From positions 5,865,727 through 5,929,726 of the forward strand of contig JAJEKV010000006.1 in assembly GCA_021234155.1 (NCBI GenBank): a stretch of 64,000 nt of DNA, in the 5' to 3' direction. Below the pieces are notes generated by a model. It was not told where the DNA came from, did no database searches, and saw only the letters and a program-made list of their open reading frames with translations. Shown here one piece after another: positions 26,676-39,057 of the stretch (positions are counted from its first letter, which is position 1; the number at the start of each line of letters is the position of its first letter). The translations under genes and the position numbers were made by a program. The DNA comes from Isoetes taiwanensis. Its lineage: Eukaryota > Streptophyta > Lycopodiopsida > Isoetales > Isoetaceae.

Positions 26676-27095
26676 TCAGTTGGCCACCCCAAACCTCCAA
26701 ACCACAATACCGAGGTCTCCAAAAAATTCTGCTAGCTGGAGATCGAAGAAATCTGCCCAGTGGTATAGGGGTTCAGTTCCAAAATCGATAGGGACCTCTA
26801 AAAGAAAGAGATTTCTCTCAAATCTGTTGCCCAGAGCAATATAAGGCTGAGAGTTATGGGCTGAAACTCTGAGGGAGCCAATTCTAATAAAACAAAGGAT
26901 GCCGAGAAAAAACTTGTTAAAAAATTCAAAATCTGCCCTACAGAAACATATTCTAGACTGATTAGTGCTAGCTAAATCGATCAAATCCTCGATGGCTTGA
27001 AGGGTACTCTCATGGCCTTGGGGAGGGATGACAAAACCCAGCCCCTGGAGAACAGCTTCGAGCAAAGCCTCATCCATCAGGGCTGGGTGATGCAC
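26676..27095 (-). CDS. Hypothetical 139-residue frame upstream of the LINE
   Basis: A minus open frame (start MHHPALMDEALLEAVLQGLG) lies about 340 bp upstream of LINE ORF1 in the same direction, separated by a pyrimidine-rich (minus sense) tract. No domain is recognised. It may be an ORF0-like frame or part of the 5' end of the same LINE, or a leftover of another gene. Confidence 0.35.
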   Translation of the reverse strand: MHHPALMDEALLEAVLQGLGFVIPPQGHESTLQAIEDLIDLASTNQSRICFCRADFEFFNKFFLGILCFIRIGSLRVSAHNSQPYIALGNRFERNLFLLEVPIDFGTEPLYHWADFFDLQLAEFFGDLGIVVWRFGVAN

Positions 27096-27505
27096 AAGTC
27101 CCGAGGCGCGAGAAGGGTGCGCTTATTCTGTTCTCTATAAAATATTTAAAAGGATTGCATTTGATTCATATAGATAGATCAGATGCATATATTCCAGAAG
27201 CTAGACCTTTTCCAAAAAGGCGTCTATTCTTCCTATTAAAATAGAACTCAGTTTTATCAAATCGTCATCAGAACCTTCCAGCCCTCCTTTTCCAGATGCA
27301 TCTACTTAATTTCTAAGCTATGAAGGTATGAATATATGCCTTCAAAGAGAAGCCTTGTTGATTAGAAAGATAACAAATTTTTGTGGCAAGATAAAGTATT
27401 CTTGCAGAGCCCGGTTGGGTGGCTAAAGCATTAATCCTAAAGATTGGATTTATTTTCTTATTGAGTCTTGCCATTTTTTAGAGGAATTGCTTAGTTTATA
27501 TCAAT

Positions 27506-27517
27506 TGGTATCAAAGC
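27506..27517 (+). other. LTR-retrotransposon primer-binding-site-like motif
   Basis: TGGTATCAAAGC differs by one base from the plant initiator-Met tRNA primer-binding site TGGTATCAGAGC. A TCTATAAAAT TATA-like box lies upstream near 27132, so 27.1-27.5 kb could be a decayed 5' LTR. No gag is recognisable downstream: the 27570-27806 frame matches nothing I know. Confidence 0.35.
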
Positions 27518-27929
27518 TAGGTTACCCTGAACGACCACCTGATCATGAAGGTCCGCCAGTTGTGGCAGAGTGGAAAGGCAAAGTAAGAAGGACAGATTGT
27601 CCAAATGGTTAAGGAAGGTGGATTTATCTTATTTGAAAGGTGGAGTGATCAATGCAGGTAATGAGTCGTTTGGGAATCTGAGAGAAATTCTTCGAAAGAG
27701 TGAATGCTATGGAGTAGGAAAAAAAGGCGATGATGGCTTGGTCTTACATGATAGGCCAAATAGGCATTCTGGTCTGCCAGTGTCAAAGAACTGTAGTTAT
27801 CTCTAACTACACATAGCTTAGCCACGTTGAATTTGGTAATGCAATCCAATGAACAACATGTAGATCTTAGAATTCTCCTCATCTTTTGCTCGTCCACAGG
27901 TTCCTCCTAAGAACATGATCTCAAGCTAA

Positions 27930-29498
27930 TGTCAACCTTAACCGTGGACGTTCCAAAGACAAAGATACGGTCCCGGGCGTATATCGCATCGCCCGTCACG
28001 CGTACACGCCACTCCGACCGACGTGTACGCCAACGGATAGCCGGGTAAGTAGCCCTAGGGGCAACTTGCTAGGAGTGTTCATATATTATTAATGTGCACA
28101 TGTGCACATTAATGTGGGCACACCTTTCCATGTTGGCATATTTTTGCCACCTAGCCATTAAAGGCAAGTGGGGCCTTTCCAATTATCCCACATGCCAAAA
28201 TGGGTAATTGGCAACCCTAGCCTAAACCCCATGTCTATTTAGGGTAGGAAAACCCTAGCTTGCTAGTTTTTCGTCCTTAGGGTTTTAGAGCTCAGTTTTG
28301 GCTGCCCCAGGAGCCAAAACCGCCTCCCAGACGCTGCCCAAGCGAATTGCGCCATCAGTTCCCCTGAATTCGATCAGCTCAGCAGGATGGTTGAACTCAG
28401 GTCAGGAGGAGCCACTCAAGGATCAGGTATTTGGTCAATTTAATAGCTTAAACCGTCTTCTAGTCATAGAATCAGTAGGTTTAGACTATTAAATTGCCCA
28501 TAGTAGCTATCTAGATCTTAGATCTCGGACACTAACTAAAGAACCTAACTCTATGATTAGATCTAGTTCTTTAGTTCTTCTGTGATGTATTTGGATGATG
28601 TATTTCTGTGAACTCCTTGTATTGGGAAGGGGGGTAGAGGCCTAAAGCTTGTAGTTGATGCTCCTAGAGTAGCCTCTCTAGCACACTGTAGATTCGGCCC
28701 TGTACAAGAGCCACACCGGGTTGTGGGTGAAGGGGCCGACCGGCAAAGAAGGAGGTTCATGTTCTGACTCTTGAACGATCCCCCTGGTGTGTAAAGCCTA
28801 CCGGGGATCATTGTGACTAGGTCTAATGGCTTACCACTGAGTGCGGGTAAGGCATGGGCTCGACACCCGTGAAGTGGTGTACACTTTCCAGTGGGTTCAG
28901 TCGAATACGGGCAGTGGCCCTCTAGTCACCTTGAGTCAGCATGTAGATCTCTGGAGGGAGTGATCCCTACCTGCCCCATCGGAACTGGGAGGATGAGACC
29001 CAGGAATAGCCCCTTCGGCTATGCATCCGGCGGGCTACAGTCAGGTCCCAACACTTTTCAGCCTACTCTGCAAAGTGTGCACAGGAGGGGCGGATGGAGT
29101 GGACAACCCTTTGCCATGTTCTTATGCCAGCCAAATCCATTGCCATGAATTCTGTCTGCAATGAACTCTGGAGACCCAAGCCGTCAGTCACCCCTTGAGT
29201 CTGAGCCTTGGGTAGGATTCCCTATGTGATGTGCTGACCACTGTCTCTGCAGATGTTGATATACCACCCTTCTGGGTGGATGGAGGATTATGTTGAGTAC
29301 TGACATGTATGTTTACGCTTCCGCAGCTAGGTAGGCCCTGAGGGAGACAGGGTAGAATGACACCTTCACTCTTCCCACTGGGACTCGTTACGGGTGCAGT
29401 GATATGTGGAGGGCCCTGTATCAGCATGGAGCTGGTGTGGGGGAAGAACTCCTGTTTGTGTACGGTGAGAGCACCGTATACGAGTAGGGGACGTCACA
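27930..29498 (-). mobile_element. Candidate solo LTR (Ty3/gypsy-like end)
   Basis: A 1.5-kb block more GC-rich than its flanks, without long open frames. On minus it begins TGTGACGTCCCC at 29498, a start typical of plant Ty3/gypsy LTRs. On + a candidate TG start lies at 27930, and TGTGCACATGTGCACA occurs near 28095. No matching 5-bp duplication was found, so boundaries and identity are tentative. Confidence 0.3.
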
Positions 29499-29584
29499 AC
29501 TTCTTGGAAGATTGACTAGAAAACATGTAATCTCTTTTTTCAATGTCATCGCCTTCATCTTCTGATGATACTTCTACTCTGGGA

Positions 29585-30061
29585 TTAACTTCCTCTACCC
29601 CTACTGGAGTACATCGTAGCATATGCATGACTAGGAGTGTCTTCCAACATTCCTCTAATTGCAGGCTGCAATTCTGCAAAACCGTGTGTTTGAAGTGGTG
29701 AGGAGAAAGATTCCTCATGATCTGGAGCACTAAAAGAGTTAAAATCATGTTCAGAGAGATTGTCATGAGCAAAGCTTGTTCGAGCAAGAGGAGGCGGTAC
29801 AAAAGGTGGAGGTAGTACATTGACTACGGGTTGAGATGCTACAAGACGTGGAGGTAGTCTGTTGACCATGGGTGGAGATGGCACAAAAGATGGAGGTAGT
29901 CTATTGAACACTGGTGGAGATGGTACAAATGGCAGAGGCCAGAAGTTTCTTACAGGACTTAGAGAAGGTACACAAGGAGAAGGCAACCTGTTAATTGATG
30001 GACTAGGTGTATCCTTAAGAAGAATGGAAGATCTTGTGCGCATTGGATAAGGGGACCCCAT
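29585..30061 (-). CDS. Proline-rich repeat frame, unknown
   Basis: A 158-residue minus frame starts MGSPYPMRTRSSILL and contains five consecutive degenerate 14-16-residue repeats of the type NRLPPxFVPSPPV (about residues 22-93). A serine/aspartate-containing tail follows. At DNA level this is a roughly 42-bp minisatellite. It could be an exon of a proline-rich protein or an open frame carried by the minisatellite. No signal peptide or splice-supported neighbours are seen. Confidence 0.4.
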   Translation of the reverse strand: MGSPYPMRTRSSILLKDTPSPSINRLPSPCVPSLSPVRNFWPLPFVPSPPVFNRLPPSFVPSPPMVNRLPPRLVASQPVVNVLPPPFVPPPLARTSFAHDNLSEHDFNSFSAPDHEESFSSPLQTHGFAELQPAIRGMLEDTPSHAYATMYSSRGRGS

Positions 30062-30610
30062 AAATGCAGGGGGGAATATTTTCCTCAGGAGTTAAACCCA
30101 AGCTGGTAGGACTAGAAAACACACTGGATGGAGCAATTCTGTTTTTAGAACAATCTATAACCATCTTCAAAGTCTGTTAAAATCACAAGTAAATAAGGAT
30201 TTGTCTGATCACTACTGTCAACAGAAGCAACCTGAACAAGCCAAAGCTAAATAAAATAATCACAGAGTATTCGGGAATACAAAAGACAAAAGAACAGAAT
30301 ACGTTAATATAAGCTTTTAAAAAGAGATACAAACTAAAGAGTTTGCACAATAACTGGATTCCATTCCACATAGAAATTACTAGGACGGTTTCCAACACCT
30401 TTAAAAGCAAATTTGAGCGCCTTAGTTGTATATTCCAGTTCATAAAAATTTTGTTCACAAGCGCCAGTGTCTTTGTTTACTCTGTAAATTTGCTACTCAA
30501 CTTCTATATGGAGCAACATGGACAGGCCAGTCAAGAAGTATCTAGTATGTCAAATTTCTTTGAGATTTGTAATCTAAGTCAGGGCCGGTTGTGCAAATTG
30601 AAACCAAGAT
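30062..30610. other. No supported gene
   Basis: AT-rich sequence with short overlapping open frames only and nothing recognised. Confidence 0.4.
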
Positions 30611-30864
30611 TGTATTCTGGAATACATTTTTGGTTTTCTCGAAGGACAACATTGTATTCTGGAATACACTTTGCTTTTTTCAAAAGGCCAGTGTATTTTG
30701 GAATAGCATTTGCTAGATGCCAAAGCCAATAATGTATTCATAAAATACACATTACTTCTTTCGAAAGACAAAATTGTATACTTTTGCTTTTCTTGAGTGG
30801 CGAATATGTATTCCAAAATACACTTTGGCCTTTCAAAAGAAGCAAAGTGTATTCCAGAATTTGG
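30611..30864. repeat. Array of TGTATTCTGGAATACA palindromes
   Basis: Six related 15-17-bp dyads start near 30611, 30653, 30692, 30733, 30807 and 30848, mostly 40-75 bp apart. Two are exact palindrome cores (GTATTCTGGAATAC). Spacers share CTTT and TTTCxAAAG words. Similar dyads occur near 42175, 42210, 42299, 42720 and 43468. Each contains TTCnnGAA, the half-site pair of heat-shock elements, although that may be coincidence. Confidence 0.8.
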
Positions 30865-31103
30865 TTTCAGTTTTTGATGAGCTACGCTCCTTCTAAATCG
30901 TGCTTTTGGTAATAAATTTGTAGTATTTTAACAGTTTTTTCATGAAAATAATTAACATTCTTCTATAATATTTCAGTTCTTGTCAATTTTTTTGTGCTTT
31001 TAGTGACGTGTTTAGCTAGTCTAGAACTAGAATTTTGCACCAGATTCACTGGTTTTGCTTGTTTTTTGTTTTTTGGGTTGCCCATAAGGGAAGGAAGGAA
31101 GGT

Positions 31104-34100
31104 ACTTTTATCGTCCACGGAGACCAATCGGTCTATGGGACCCAATACAAAAATGCGACAAGCCGGATTATCGGGATTAAAAACCCGCCTTGAGAAGAAG
31201 GTTTTCGAGGGAAAAACTGTTAAAAAGAATCACCGGGCCGACAAACCATCCTAACATATAAAAAATGCGAAACACCCAAATATATACAAATCATGCACCG
31301 CACCGTGAGTGCCTAATCACCGAAAGGCGCCAAAGGGGGCAAAGGTGACCAGCGCAGTCCAAGATTACCTCGAATGATATGCGACCCGTGGCACGTCATC
31401 TTGGCGGTGTGTTCATCGGCAAATGTAAGGGCAAGTCCGGCGTACTAAGGGGCGTGTCGGCCCCGGACCGACCAAACTGGCAACTCTGGAAAGTGTGAGA
31501 CTCATCCTCAATGGCACCCGTTTGATGTAAAGACGACAGAAGTCCGTGTCTGGGCGGGCTCCCCAATCCACCGCCCGCCTCGCCTCGCGAAGATGGTGGG
31601 CACTTGTCCGAATGGAGGCAATGAGTCTCAGCGCTTTTTTCAGGGGCAGCCGAACGCAGTAGAGTCAGGCCCCGGGCTAACACGGGTTGATGTGCTTTTG
31701 TAATGGGCCGCTTTTGACATGCTCTAGAGCCGGGGTCCCGTGAGCTTGCCAAGGAAACAAGCGCCTAGGTACTCCCCGCAGCCGCCACGATCGGCCGTTG
31801 TGTCCACTGCGACGACTCAGGTTCTCGCGACGCTCCATCCGGGCGTAACCATCGATCTCTTACCCTCCACAGCCCTAAGCATTGCCGAACCCATTGCCAC
31901 GGTGTAGGCAAAGCGAAGCCGAAAGCATCACCCATAGTAAACCACTTTTCTGAAAATAGACGATGTGTCTATTGGGCTCACTGGCTGCAAGAATTTTTCG
32001 CAGCAGAGAACTGATAGGGATCAAGGTTTCACCCCAAGTGCCTGTTAAAAATGCCTTCTGCACCTGCTCCAAGTCATTCCGTGTCGCCAAAGAGACGCGG
32101 GCCCCAAACCTCGACCCGTCTGAAGGACTTTTCGACCGATTGCCGGAACAGATGTGACTGATGGCCCCAATCATAGAGCTCGCACGGTGATTGTTACGCA
32201 TGGCATAAAGCTTTCCAGCTTCTTGTCACCTTAAGCGGATAGATGCCTCCTGGCCAGAGCGCAGGAGGGGAACTCCACTCCTAGGTACTTGTAGGTGGGG
32301 CGTGACGCCCACAGGCCGCCCCCGATATGTGAGTGCAGGAGGCATGGGGTGACGTGAAGAGGATATGAGAACCACACCGGTCTTGGCCAGATTCACGCTG
32401 CATGTCAGTAGCGACAAAATGTGTCTAGGGCATCCAGTGAGACCGCATAGCTTCGGGTGTGGGCCGACAAGCCAACATCGTCAGATAGATGAGCCGGGCG
32501 GATGACCCGGTGCAAAGGCGTATGCCATCCCCCATGCTCGATGAAGCCGGAGCTCTAAGCGATCAATGTAGAGGCCAAAAAGTGTTGGCGAGAGGGGGCA
32601 ACCCCGGGACCCCCTCGATACTACCGGGTGAATGCTTGGCCCATCTACTGCATCCCGCCAAAACAACTCTCATACAACCCAGATATGGCATTCTCGCGAC
32701 AGCAAATGGAGCCCCAGCTTGACGCAGATTTAGCCCACGCCTTTTCCCGGGGAACCAGATCAAAAGCCTTTCAGAAGTCCACAAAGCAACAATACAAGTC
32801 CCGCCGATGATTTCGGCCGCCTTCAATCGCCCGCAGCAGTAAAAGATATGGTCAATCGCTGAGTGGCTGGGTCTAAAAGCCCGCCTCGCGGTGAGGGGCT
32901 CGCGACATCTCGCCGCCAGCCGGGTCAATCGCTGCTCGAGAATGCCACCAAGAGTTTGGCAAATCTTGGAACTAACCATGATCGTCCGTAATTGGCCGGA
33001 CAAAGGTGGGTCGCCCGCCTTGTGAATGGGAACAACCCCGCTTGTGGTCCATTGTCGGGGGAGACCTTCCCCCGCAATGCTCGTTGAATGGTAGTGAGGA
33101 CCCGGCACAAGCGGCTGCCCCGCCCATTTGAGTAACTTCGGCACGCATACCATCGAGGTCACCGCCTTCCCATTAGCCGGCCGTTGCAGGCCCTCCTCAA
33201 CATCCTCCTCCACGAGAACCAATGGGGGCATCCTGGGGGGTATGGGCGACGCGTCCCCTCGGGGGTCATAGAGCTGATGCAAGTAATTATTCCTAACCGG
33301 CCGGGTGTGATGTCCCCCAGAGGGTGGGGCTGGCCTTGAAGCACTCTACGCCAAAAGGTTCGAGGATGAGTGTCCAAAGAGGCCAAACATCTCCCCCTTG
33401 ATGCTCGGTGAAGGTACCGCGCTTTGTCTCCTTCGGATGGGCGCAGATGCGGTGGTGGCCTCGCAAGCCGGTGCCTGGATCCGAGAATGTGGCGGAGCCG
33501 CCGCTATGCGTTCTTTACACTCGTGATCAAACCATCGGTTATTCTGGAATGTTGCTGACCCCGAGCCGCGCGACGCTGGGGGGGTCTCGCCAAAGTACTG
33601 GCCCTTTGCATCCCGTAATAGCGGTCACCGGTACATCTGGTTCGCTGCTCTAGTGTGGAGGTCCGCACTACCGGGAGGGCGCCCATGAGCATCTTCGGCG
33701 TAGTCCTCTCGCTCGCTCATAATCTAGTCTCAACCGAGGCCGGCGAGGGGCTGGCATAGTGGGGGTTCCGGGGCGGCTTGCCAAACCAGGTCCAAATAAA
33801 GTGGGAGGTGATCCGAGTCGACCTCCTCATCCCGACCATGCTGTGCCCACCCTAAACGACCGATGAGATGCATATCTTGGCGCAGCTTCTACGAGCACAT
33901 AGTCCACCACACTAGACCCTCCCCCCGATTGTCCTGCTCGCGACGCGACTTTGCGGTAGAATCGGCCACCGTGGATGCAATTGCAAATTATCAAGTCAAA
34001 AATACCACATAGCAGAGCAATTGTCACAAAGCGAGTGACCTCGGCTGTCATCCGATCCCGTGGGCCGGGTTGCTTCAAGGGCGAGGGCCGCAGGGGACAT

Positions 34101-34615
34101 CGCCGTGGGGGTCAAGTCGCATGGGCTGCTCTACTCCCCTCCGGGTGCATTGAAATCTCCAAGAAGGACGACCCAACCCAATCGGCCGGTGCCGGGCCAG
34201 ATATCATCATATAGATCGACATACGGGTCCATCCTATCCGCAGATCCCGGGGTGGCTGCGATAGAAGGTGCTCTCTGCGGAGGGAAATAACAGCGCCCGA
34301 AAAAGAGGGTTGCCCGGGTATTATGCACACGAACCCACGTGTACCGGGTTGTGTTCCGCTCTGTCTTCCGGAGGGTAAATGTAATGTGCCAAGGTTGTTC
34401 GGTAGTAGCAAGCCACTCCACCATGACCCTCCGTCCCTGCATGTATTGAAGACCGAGAAATGTTGGTAACCCGGCAGATCAGGTAGCCTGTGCCCAGCAT
34501 GCTCCCACGTCTCTATGAGGAAGATGAGATCCATATCGGCTGCCACGGAGTTCAGACTGTCCCCCTTCTGCCAAGGGAAGCCTCGACAATTCCATGAGAC
34601 CACCCGGAGGCACAA
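31104..34615 (-). mobile_element. LINE family B, long decayed copy
   Basis: A GC-rich minus-strand APE-type LINE. The endonuclease start MCLRVVSWNCRGFPWQKGD (34615) is followed, after a frame change, by VVLLGDFNAPGGE (about 34140). Reverse transcriptase fragments lie at 33282-32480, with VVPIHKAGDPP, LRTIMVSSKICQTLGGILEQ and SRGSRGCPLSPTLFGLYIDR. A decayed zinc-knuckle segment, GAIEDESHTFQSC, is near 31500. The end carries GTCTCCGTGGACGATAAAA and a short (CTTC)n tail (about 31087-31105). Many frame changes show an old copy. It is richer in GC than its surroundings. The clade (RTE/L2/other) cannot be fixed by eye. Confidence 0.8.
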
Positions 34616-35354
34616 TTCCTATTTGTCAGCAGGGAACCCCCGTTCATGTGGGTTTGTGGCACATTTTAAGTACATGCCAGTACATACCCAGAATATGCTA
34701 GTAACTGCTCAAAACCCGTTATTACCTGTAAACTGGCGGTGGCTTCTGTTGCTGCACAATCATTCTCCAAACCGGCTAACCGGAGAAGCAAGACATGGAG
34801 ATTTCGGCTTCCTTGTCTGCTTATTTACTTCTTGTAAAGAGACTAGGTATGGAAACGCATCTTGTGAATCTTGGCCATAATCGGATTCAGTGCATTGCCG
34901 TAGTCGGATCTTGCAGTCGGTGCATTGCCATAGTCGCATTCAGTGCATTGCCATAGTCGCCCATAGTCACATTCAGTAATTTTGCAGTCTTGCAGTTGAA
35001 ACAGGGGAGTAAAATAGAAGCCCGAAACAGGGGACTTTTGTGCAAAGAAATATGAAGGCTCCATTTTTATGCCCCGCCGCTTGGCTTTGGCTCTTTTGGT
35101 TGGCAGTTTCATCACCGGAAGCTAGATTTCCCCTGCGTCTGCAGCCTACGGTGAAGCAGGTAACTTGTCAATTTGTCTACGTTTGTTAGCTGTGATCCGA
35201 TATGTTGTAATTTAATGTAGCACAAAAGTGCTTGAAGCAAAAGCTTTGCTTTCCTTTGAAGTGAAGCTATCTATCTGTGGCCAGATGATGAGTGGTTATC
35301 TTCCTCTTAAATCTTATTCCTTGAAATCACCCACAGTAGCTAGTTTCCATTTCC
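34616..35354. other. Local ~30-bp tandem repeats, no gene
   Basis: At 34880-34980, words ATTCAGTGCATTGCC and ATAGTCGCATTCAG recur in three to four imperfect tandem copies. No gene is supported elsewhere in this stretch. Confidence 0.6.
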
Positions 35355-36097
35355 CTAAAGGACATGTGTGTAAATGTGTGTACCTTGGTTAGTACGTCCT
35401 TGAATTCCTGGCATCAATTTCAAGTTCAACTTGGAGCATATATTATTGCATTTGTGAGATTTATAGAACAGCTCGAATCCTTGCTTCCCAAAATCGGTAC
35501 GAGTAAAGCGCATTAAGTCTGTGCAGTGTATAGCAGGATCACAGAGCCGAAACACATCCTCACCCATATCATGTTTAATCAGCACCCCTTGCAAGTCTGT
35601 CACCATCAACAACCCATTGGAGCGCTCATGTGTTCAGTGAGAAAATGCCTGCAGCATAGAGCAAGGTTGACAAACGATTTCAATTTACATGCTAGAAGAT
35701 GGTGATATTCAGATTAATCAAATAATGGCCTTTGCTACAGACAGTTAGTGTTGCTTGAAGTTATGGAGGTCACGATTTGAACATTTGACATGATCACAAC
35801 ATCGGAGCTGTAAAACACAGTAGATGATAGAAGTTCCTAGAGCAGGAAAAGACAAAATAAATAGATTTAAAGTATCACTTTGCTTCACTTTAAAAGTCTT
35901 TTGAGTTTTGAATGGGAGGAAAATTGAATAGAACAATGTAAAGAAGTGCCTAACCTGTACTGTTGCAGCATAATCCCGTGTGTTGACATATCCAGCAAGT
36001 ATCTCATCCAATCCCCTTTAAGTACTTTTTCCATGTTATAAAACTTCAGATTCTGACTAGTACCCACCTCCAACATAGACACCAAAGTAAAGTTGAC
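35355..36097 (-). pseudogene. Alpha-kinase (eEF2K/MHCK type) C-terminal relic
   Basis: Two minus exons with the C-terminal half of the atypical alpha-kinase domain. Exon 36097-35955 encodes LEVGTSQNLKFYNMEKVLKG and then, after a frame change, AGYVNTRDYAATVQ before a GT donor. Exon 35648-35355 follows a CTGCAG acceptor and encodes AFSH-stop-THERSNG, LLMVTDLQGV, DPAIHC, DFGKQGFELFYKSHKCNNIC. The AFSHWT tryptophan of this family is replaced by TGA. The DLQGV and CNxxC (zinc-binding) motifs remain. The N-terminal catalytic lysine region is not visible upstream. The nonsense codon and frameshift indicate a pseudogene. Confidence 0.75.
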
Positions 36098-36692
36098 CTG
36101 TATTTATTCAAAAGAAATGTGGTTTGAACTAAGATGGAAAGGGATTGATCTAGCATGCCCTAATTTTGGACAAGTTGACGACTTAATAGAAAACTCATCT
36201 GAAAGTACAGTGCAGTTCATGATTCTGAGAACAAGCTCTAGTATGAAAGTAGACAAGAAATTAATGCAGGGTGACTTGGTTTACATATGGCGTGCTTATT
36301 TCACTAAACTTCTATGTCACGGTACTCAAGATAAACAGAAAATCATCTTTATCTAAGTTTGCTGTGTTTGGGCTAGTGTTTACGCATTGATCTACTGGAA
36401 TATTTTCATGGAGACAATGTTATTTCCAGCTCTGTTTCTTGAAGAACATGCATTACCCTAAGCCAAATACGGCAATGTCAATTGAAAAAATGATAATCTT
36501 ATTTTATGTTCATTATGGATATGATGCATTTGGTGATTGTGAATTATTGTTCATGGAGTTTCAACTCTAGAGGGTTTGAGATTGAATTTATCATGACAGA
36601 GATGTCAGAAATGTCTTTTTTTGCTAACAGGTCATGGGTACATCCAACGTTGATTGCGAAGCATTGAAATACAGACACATCTTCTAACACAG

Positions 36693-37881
36693 GATAGTAA
36701 GATCTCTTATTCAAACAACGTTGACTTTCTTGGAAAGGCTTTGTGCTGAAGTCTTCTTTGCGATGCAGTGGCAGAGAAGATAGTGGGTTGGGGATTAAGC
36801 CACCATCTACAGAGCAACCCTGAGCCAGTTTTTTGGAATGGGAAACTGGTTATTGGATCTGAATGGTAATTGTTTAGTCTTCTGTCATTGTGACACATCT
36901 GTGAAAATGTGTTTCATGTTTACATTTTATGGTGTCTCTGTTATGCCCAATCTTCAGCACAGCTTGTCAGAGCTACAATCTATTCAGCGGGGAAGTTCAG
37001 CTCGTAAGAAAAGCCTGAAGGTATATTCATGATTTGAGATTTTTCTGATGGACGAGTATTAAGATGGGTATGTCGTCTATGATACAGGATGTTACATGTG
37101 ATAATGAGTTTGAGAAGATGCTTCTTCCAGAGGTTATACCTCCTGATGAACTTGGTGCCACCTTCTCTTCGTGAGCTTGTTATGCTGCCATTACAGAGGC
37201 CAGAACTTTTCGTCAAAGGACAGCTGACAAAGGTTTTTAAATCCGCATAGGAATGATAAATGATCGATTATTGTTGCGACCCATGCCATTGTCATTTTGC
37301 TTCTTTGCCGATGATAAATGGTGCATGTTCCAAATTGCAGCCTTGCAGAGGTCTCCTCCTCTTTGGTCCACCAGGAACTGGAAAAACCATGCTTGCAAAG
37401 GCTGTTCTAACAGAGACTGGAGCAAACTTTATCAGCATATCCATGTCAACAATTGCCTCAAAGGTAAGCTTGAATTGAATATTTGTTGGGAGTTAAACAT
37501 TGCTTTGTATGTCGTCTGTGCTACAGATTGCATAATATCCAAGAATTTGTTTTCAATGGTTTGATGAAGCAGAGAAATATGTAGAGGCAGTGTTTACGCT
37601 TGCAAGCAAAATATCACCAAGTGTCATCTTTATTGATGAGGTATGTCCTTCTGTAATGCTACTGTAGTGTTAGTTTTAACACCAGCTTTGGATTTCAGGT
37701 GGACAGAATGCTTGGGCGAAGAGGCAAAGACCATGAACATTCTGCCATGCGCAAGCTGAAAAATGAGTTCATGGCCAGTTGGGATGGACTGCGAACTCGT
37801 GAGAGAGAGAGGGTGCTAGTGCTGGCAGCAACGAACAGGCCTTTTGATCTTGATGGAGCGGTGATTCGCAGATTTCCTTGA
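36693..37881 (+). pseudogene. AAA ATPase (plant spastin/MSP1-like) relic
   Basis: Six exon blocks: 36693-36865 (AEKIVGWGLSHHLQSNPEP), 36958-37020 (SIQRGSSARKKSLK), 37088-37232 (FEKMLLPEVIPPDELG.. and LPLQRPELFVKGQLTK), 37341-37463 (Walker [21 protein letters not shown]), 37557-37640 (EAVFTLASKISPSVIFIDE, Walker B) and 37699-37881 (MLGRRGKDHEHSAMRKLK..LAATNRPFDLDGAVIRRFP, then stop). The order matches the plant AAA family with an FHA or N-terminal extension. Defects: an in-frame TGA in the first block, a small deletion with frame change in the third (loss of the FDDIGALENV part), a CAA where a CAG acceptor is expected before 37557, WFGE changed to WFDE, and a stop after RRFP. Not expected to be functional. 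Confidence 0.85.
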
Positions 37882-38355
37882 CATGGTGGTCTAGCTCTTC
37901 TGGCAGGGCAGACATGGACATTCCGGCAAATATCAGGGTTCTTTAGGCCGCTCCTGTGCATCAGCTTCAAAGTTTGAAAAGACCCTCATGCATCTACAAC
38001 ATAAAATAGCATTGTGGCCTCTCCAAAGCTTATGGCTTTCATTATTGAGTGCATGATTCAGGGCATTCTCGACCAATATATACACATTTTAAGTGGGTAA
38101 AGGATGGGAGGCAGGAAGGATTAGCTTTACGACATCTCAAGGTCATATAGTATTTGAAGAAAAGTTTTTCAAGTTGGTTAAGGCGTTGCTAGAAGCCCTA
38201 TACACTTATATAACACACTCTATTAATAAAGACCGGCTCTATGCAGTAATTGATAGAGTGCAGAAGGCTAAGACAGAGGGGTTGGACATGAGTTCGACGG
38301 AGGAAGAAGAAGACACTGAACAACCCCTGCCACAGGTTAGTTAGAAAAGAATACA

Positions 38356-38706
38356 TGTTTGGATTCTTGGCATACACCCTGCAGCAGCAGTCCATGACTG
38401 CCGGATGCTACAAAGCTGCCATGCTCATGATCACAAAACAAGAACAAGACAAGAAATATGTACAAAGAATGAAGGGGAACGTGGCCAAATGAGGCTCTCC
38501 AAATATGAGATAAAACCTGAGTACAAATGAAGAGGCTCCGGTCTAATATAGTGTAGACCGCAAATCTGAGCCGTACACTAACTAAATCTAATCCCTACAC
38601 TTATGTTAACCTAATCATGCCAAGTGTCAGTCTGCCACCACTGACACCTAACATGTGCATGCACTTAACATGTGCATGCACAATGTTAACCACCAGGTGG
38701 TTAACA
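38356..38706 (-). repeat. 3' LTR of the young LTR element
   Basis: A 351-bp LTR bounded by TG..CA. It contains a duplicated ACATGTGCATGCAC word and the end palindrome GTTAACCACC/GGTGGTTAAC. It matches the right LTR at every position I compared. Confidence 0.9.
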
Positions 38707-39057
38707 CTGCCTCCCCCTAAAAGTTTTTAGCACGAAAACATGTACAGACTTTTATAAGACAAGTCCGACAATTACAACATGGTGCCAAAAATTAGGGGTA
38801 AAAATGATGGTAATGGTTGGGTTGTGTCGCCGTAAAAGATCTTCATGAAGGCATTGATGACGAAGAGGATCCGAAGGAATGTCGATGCAGAACATAGATC
38901 ATAGGAACTTTGGGCCAAAAAAACATTAAGACTATCCCCTTATATTATGGGTAAGTCCATTTAACAAATAGGGCCCAAAATGTTGCTTAAAAACAATTAT
39001 AGGGGTCTTTAAAAGTGTAAACACCATAAAAGCAAACCCCTTTATCAGCCATGGAAA

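Noticed and set aside
26566-26844. Lys-rich + frame antisense to the LINE 5' region
   Set aside because: Composition follows the purine-rich strand; no family match.
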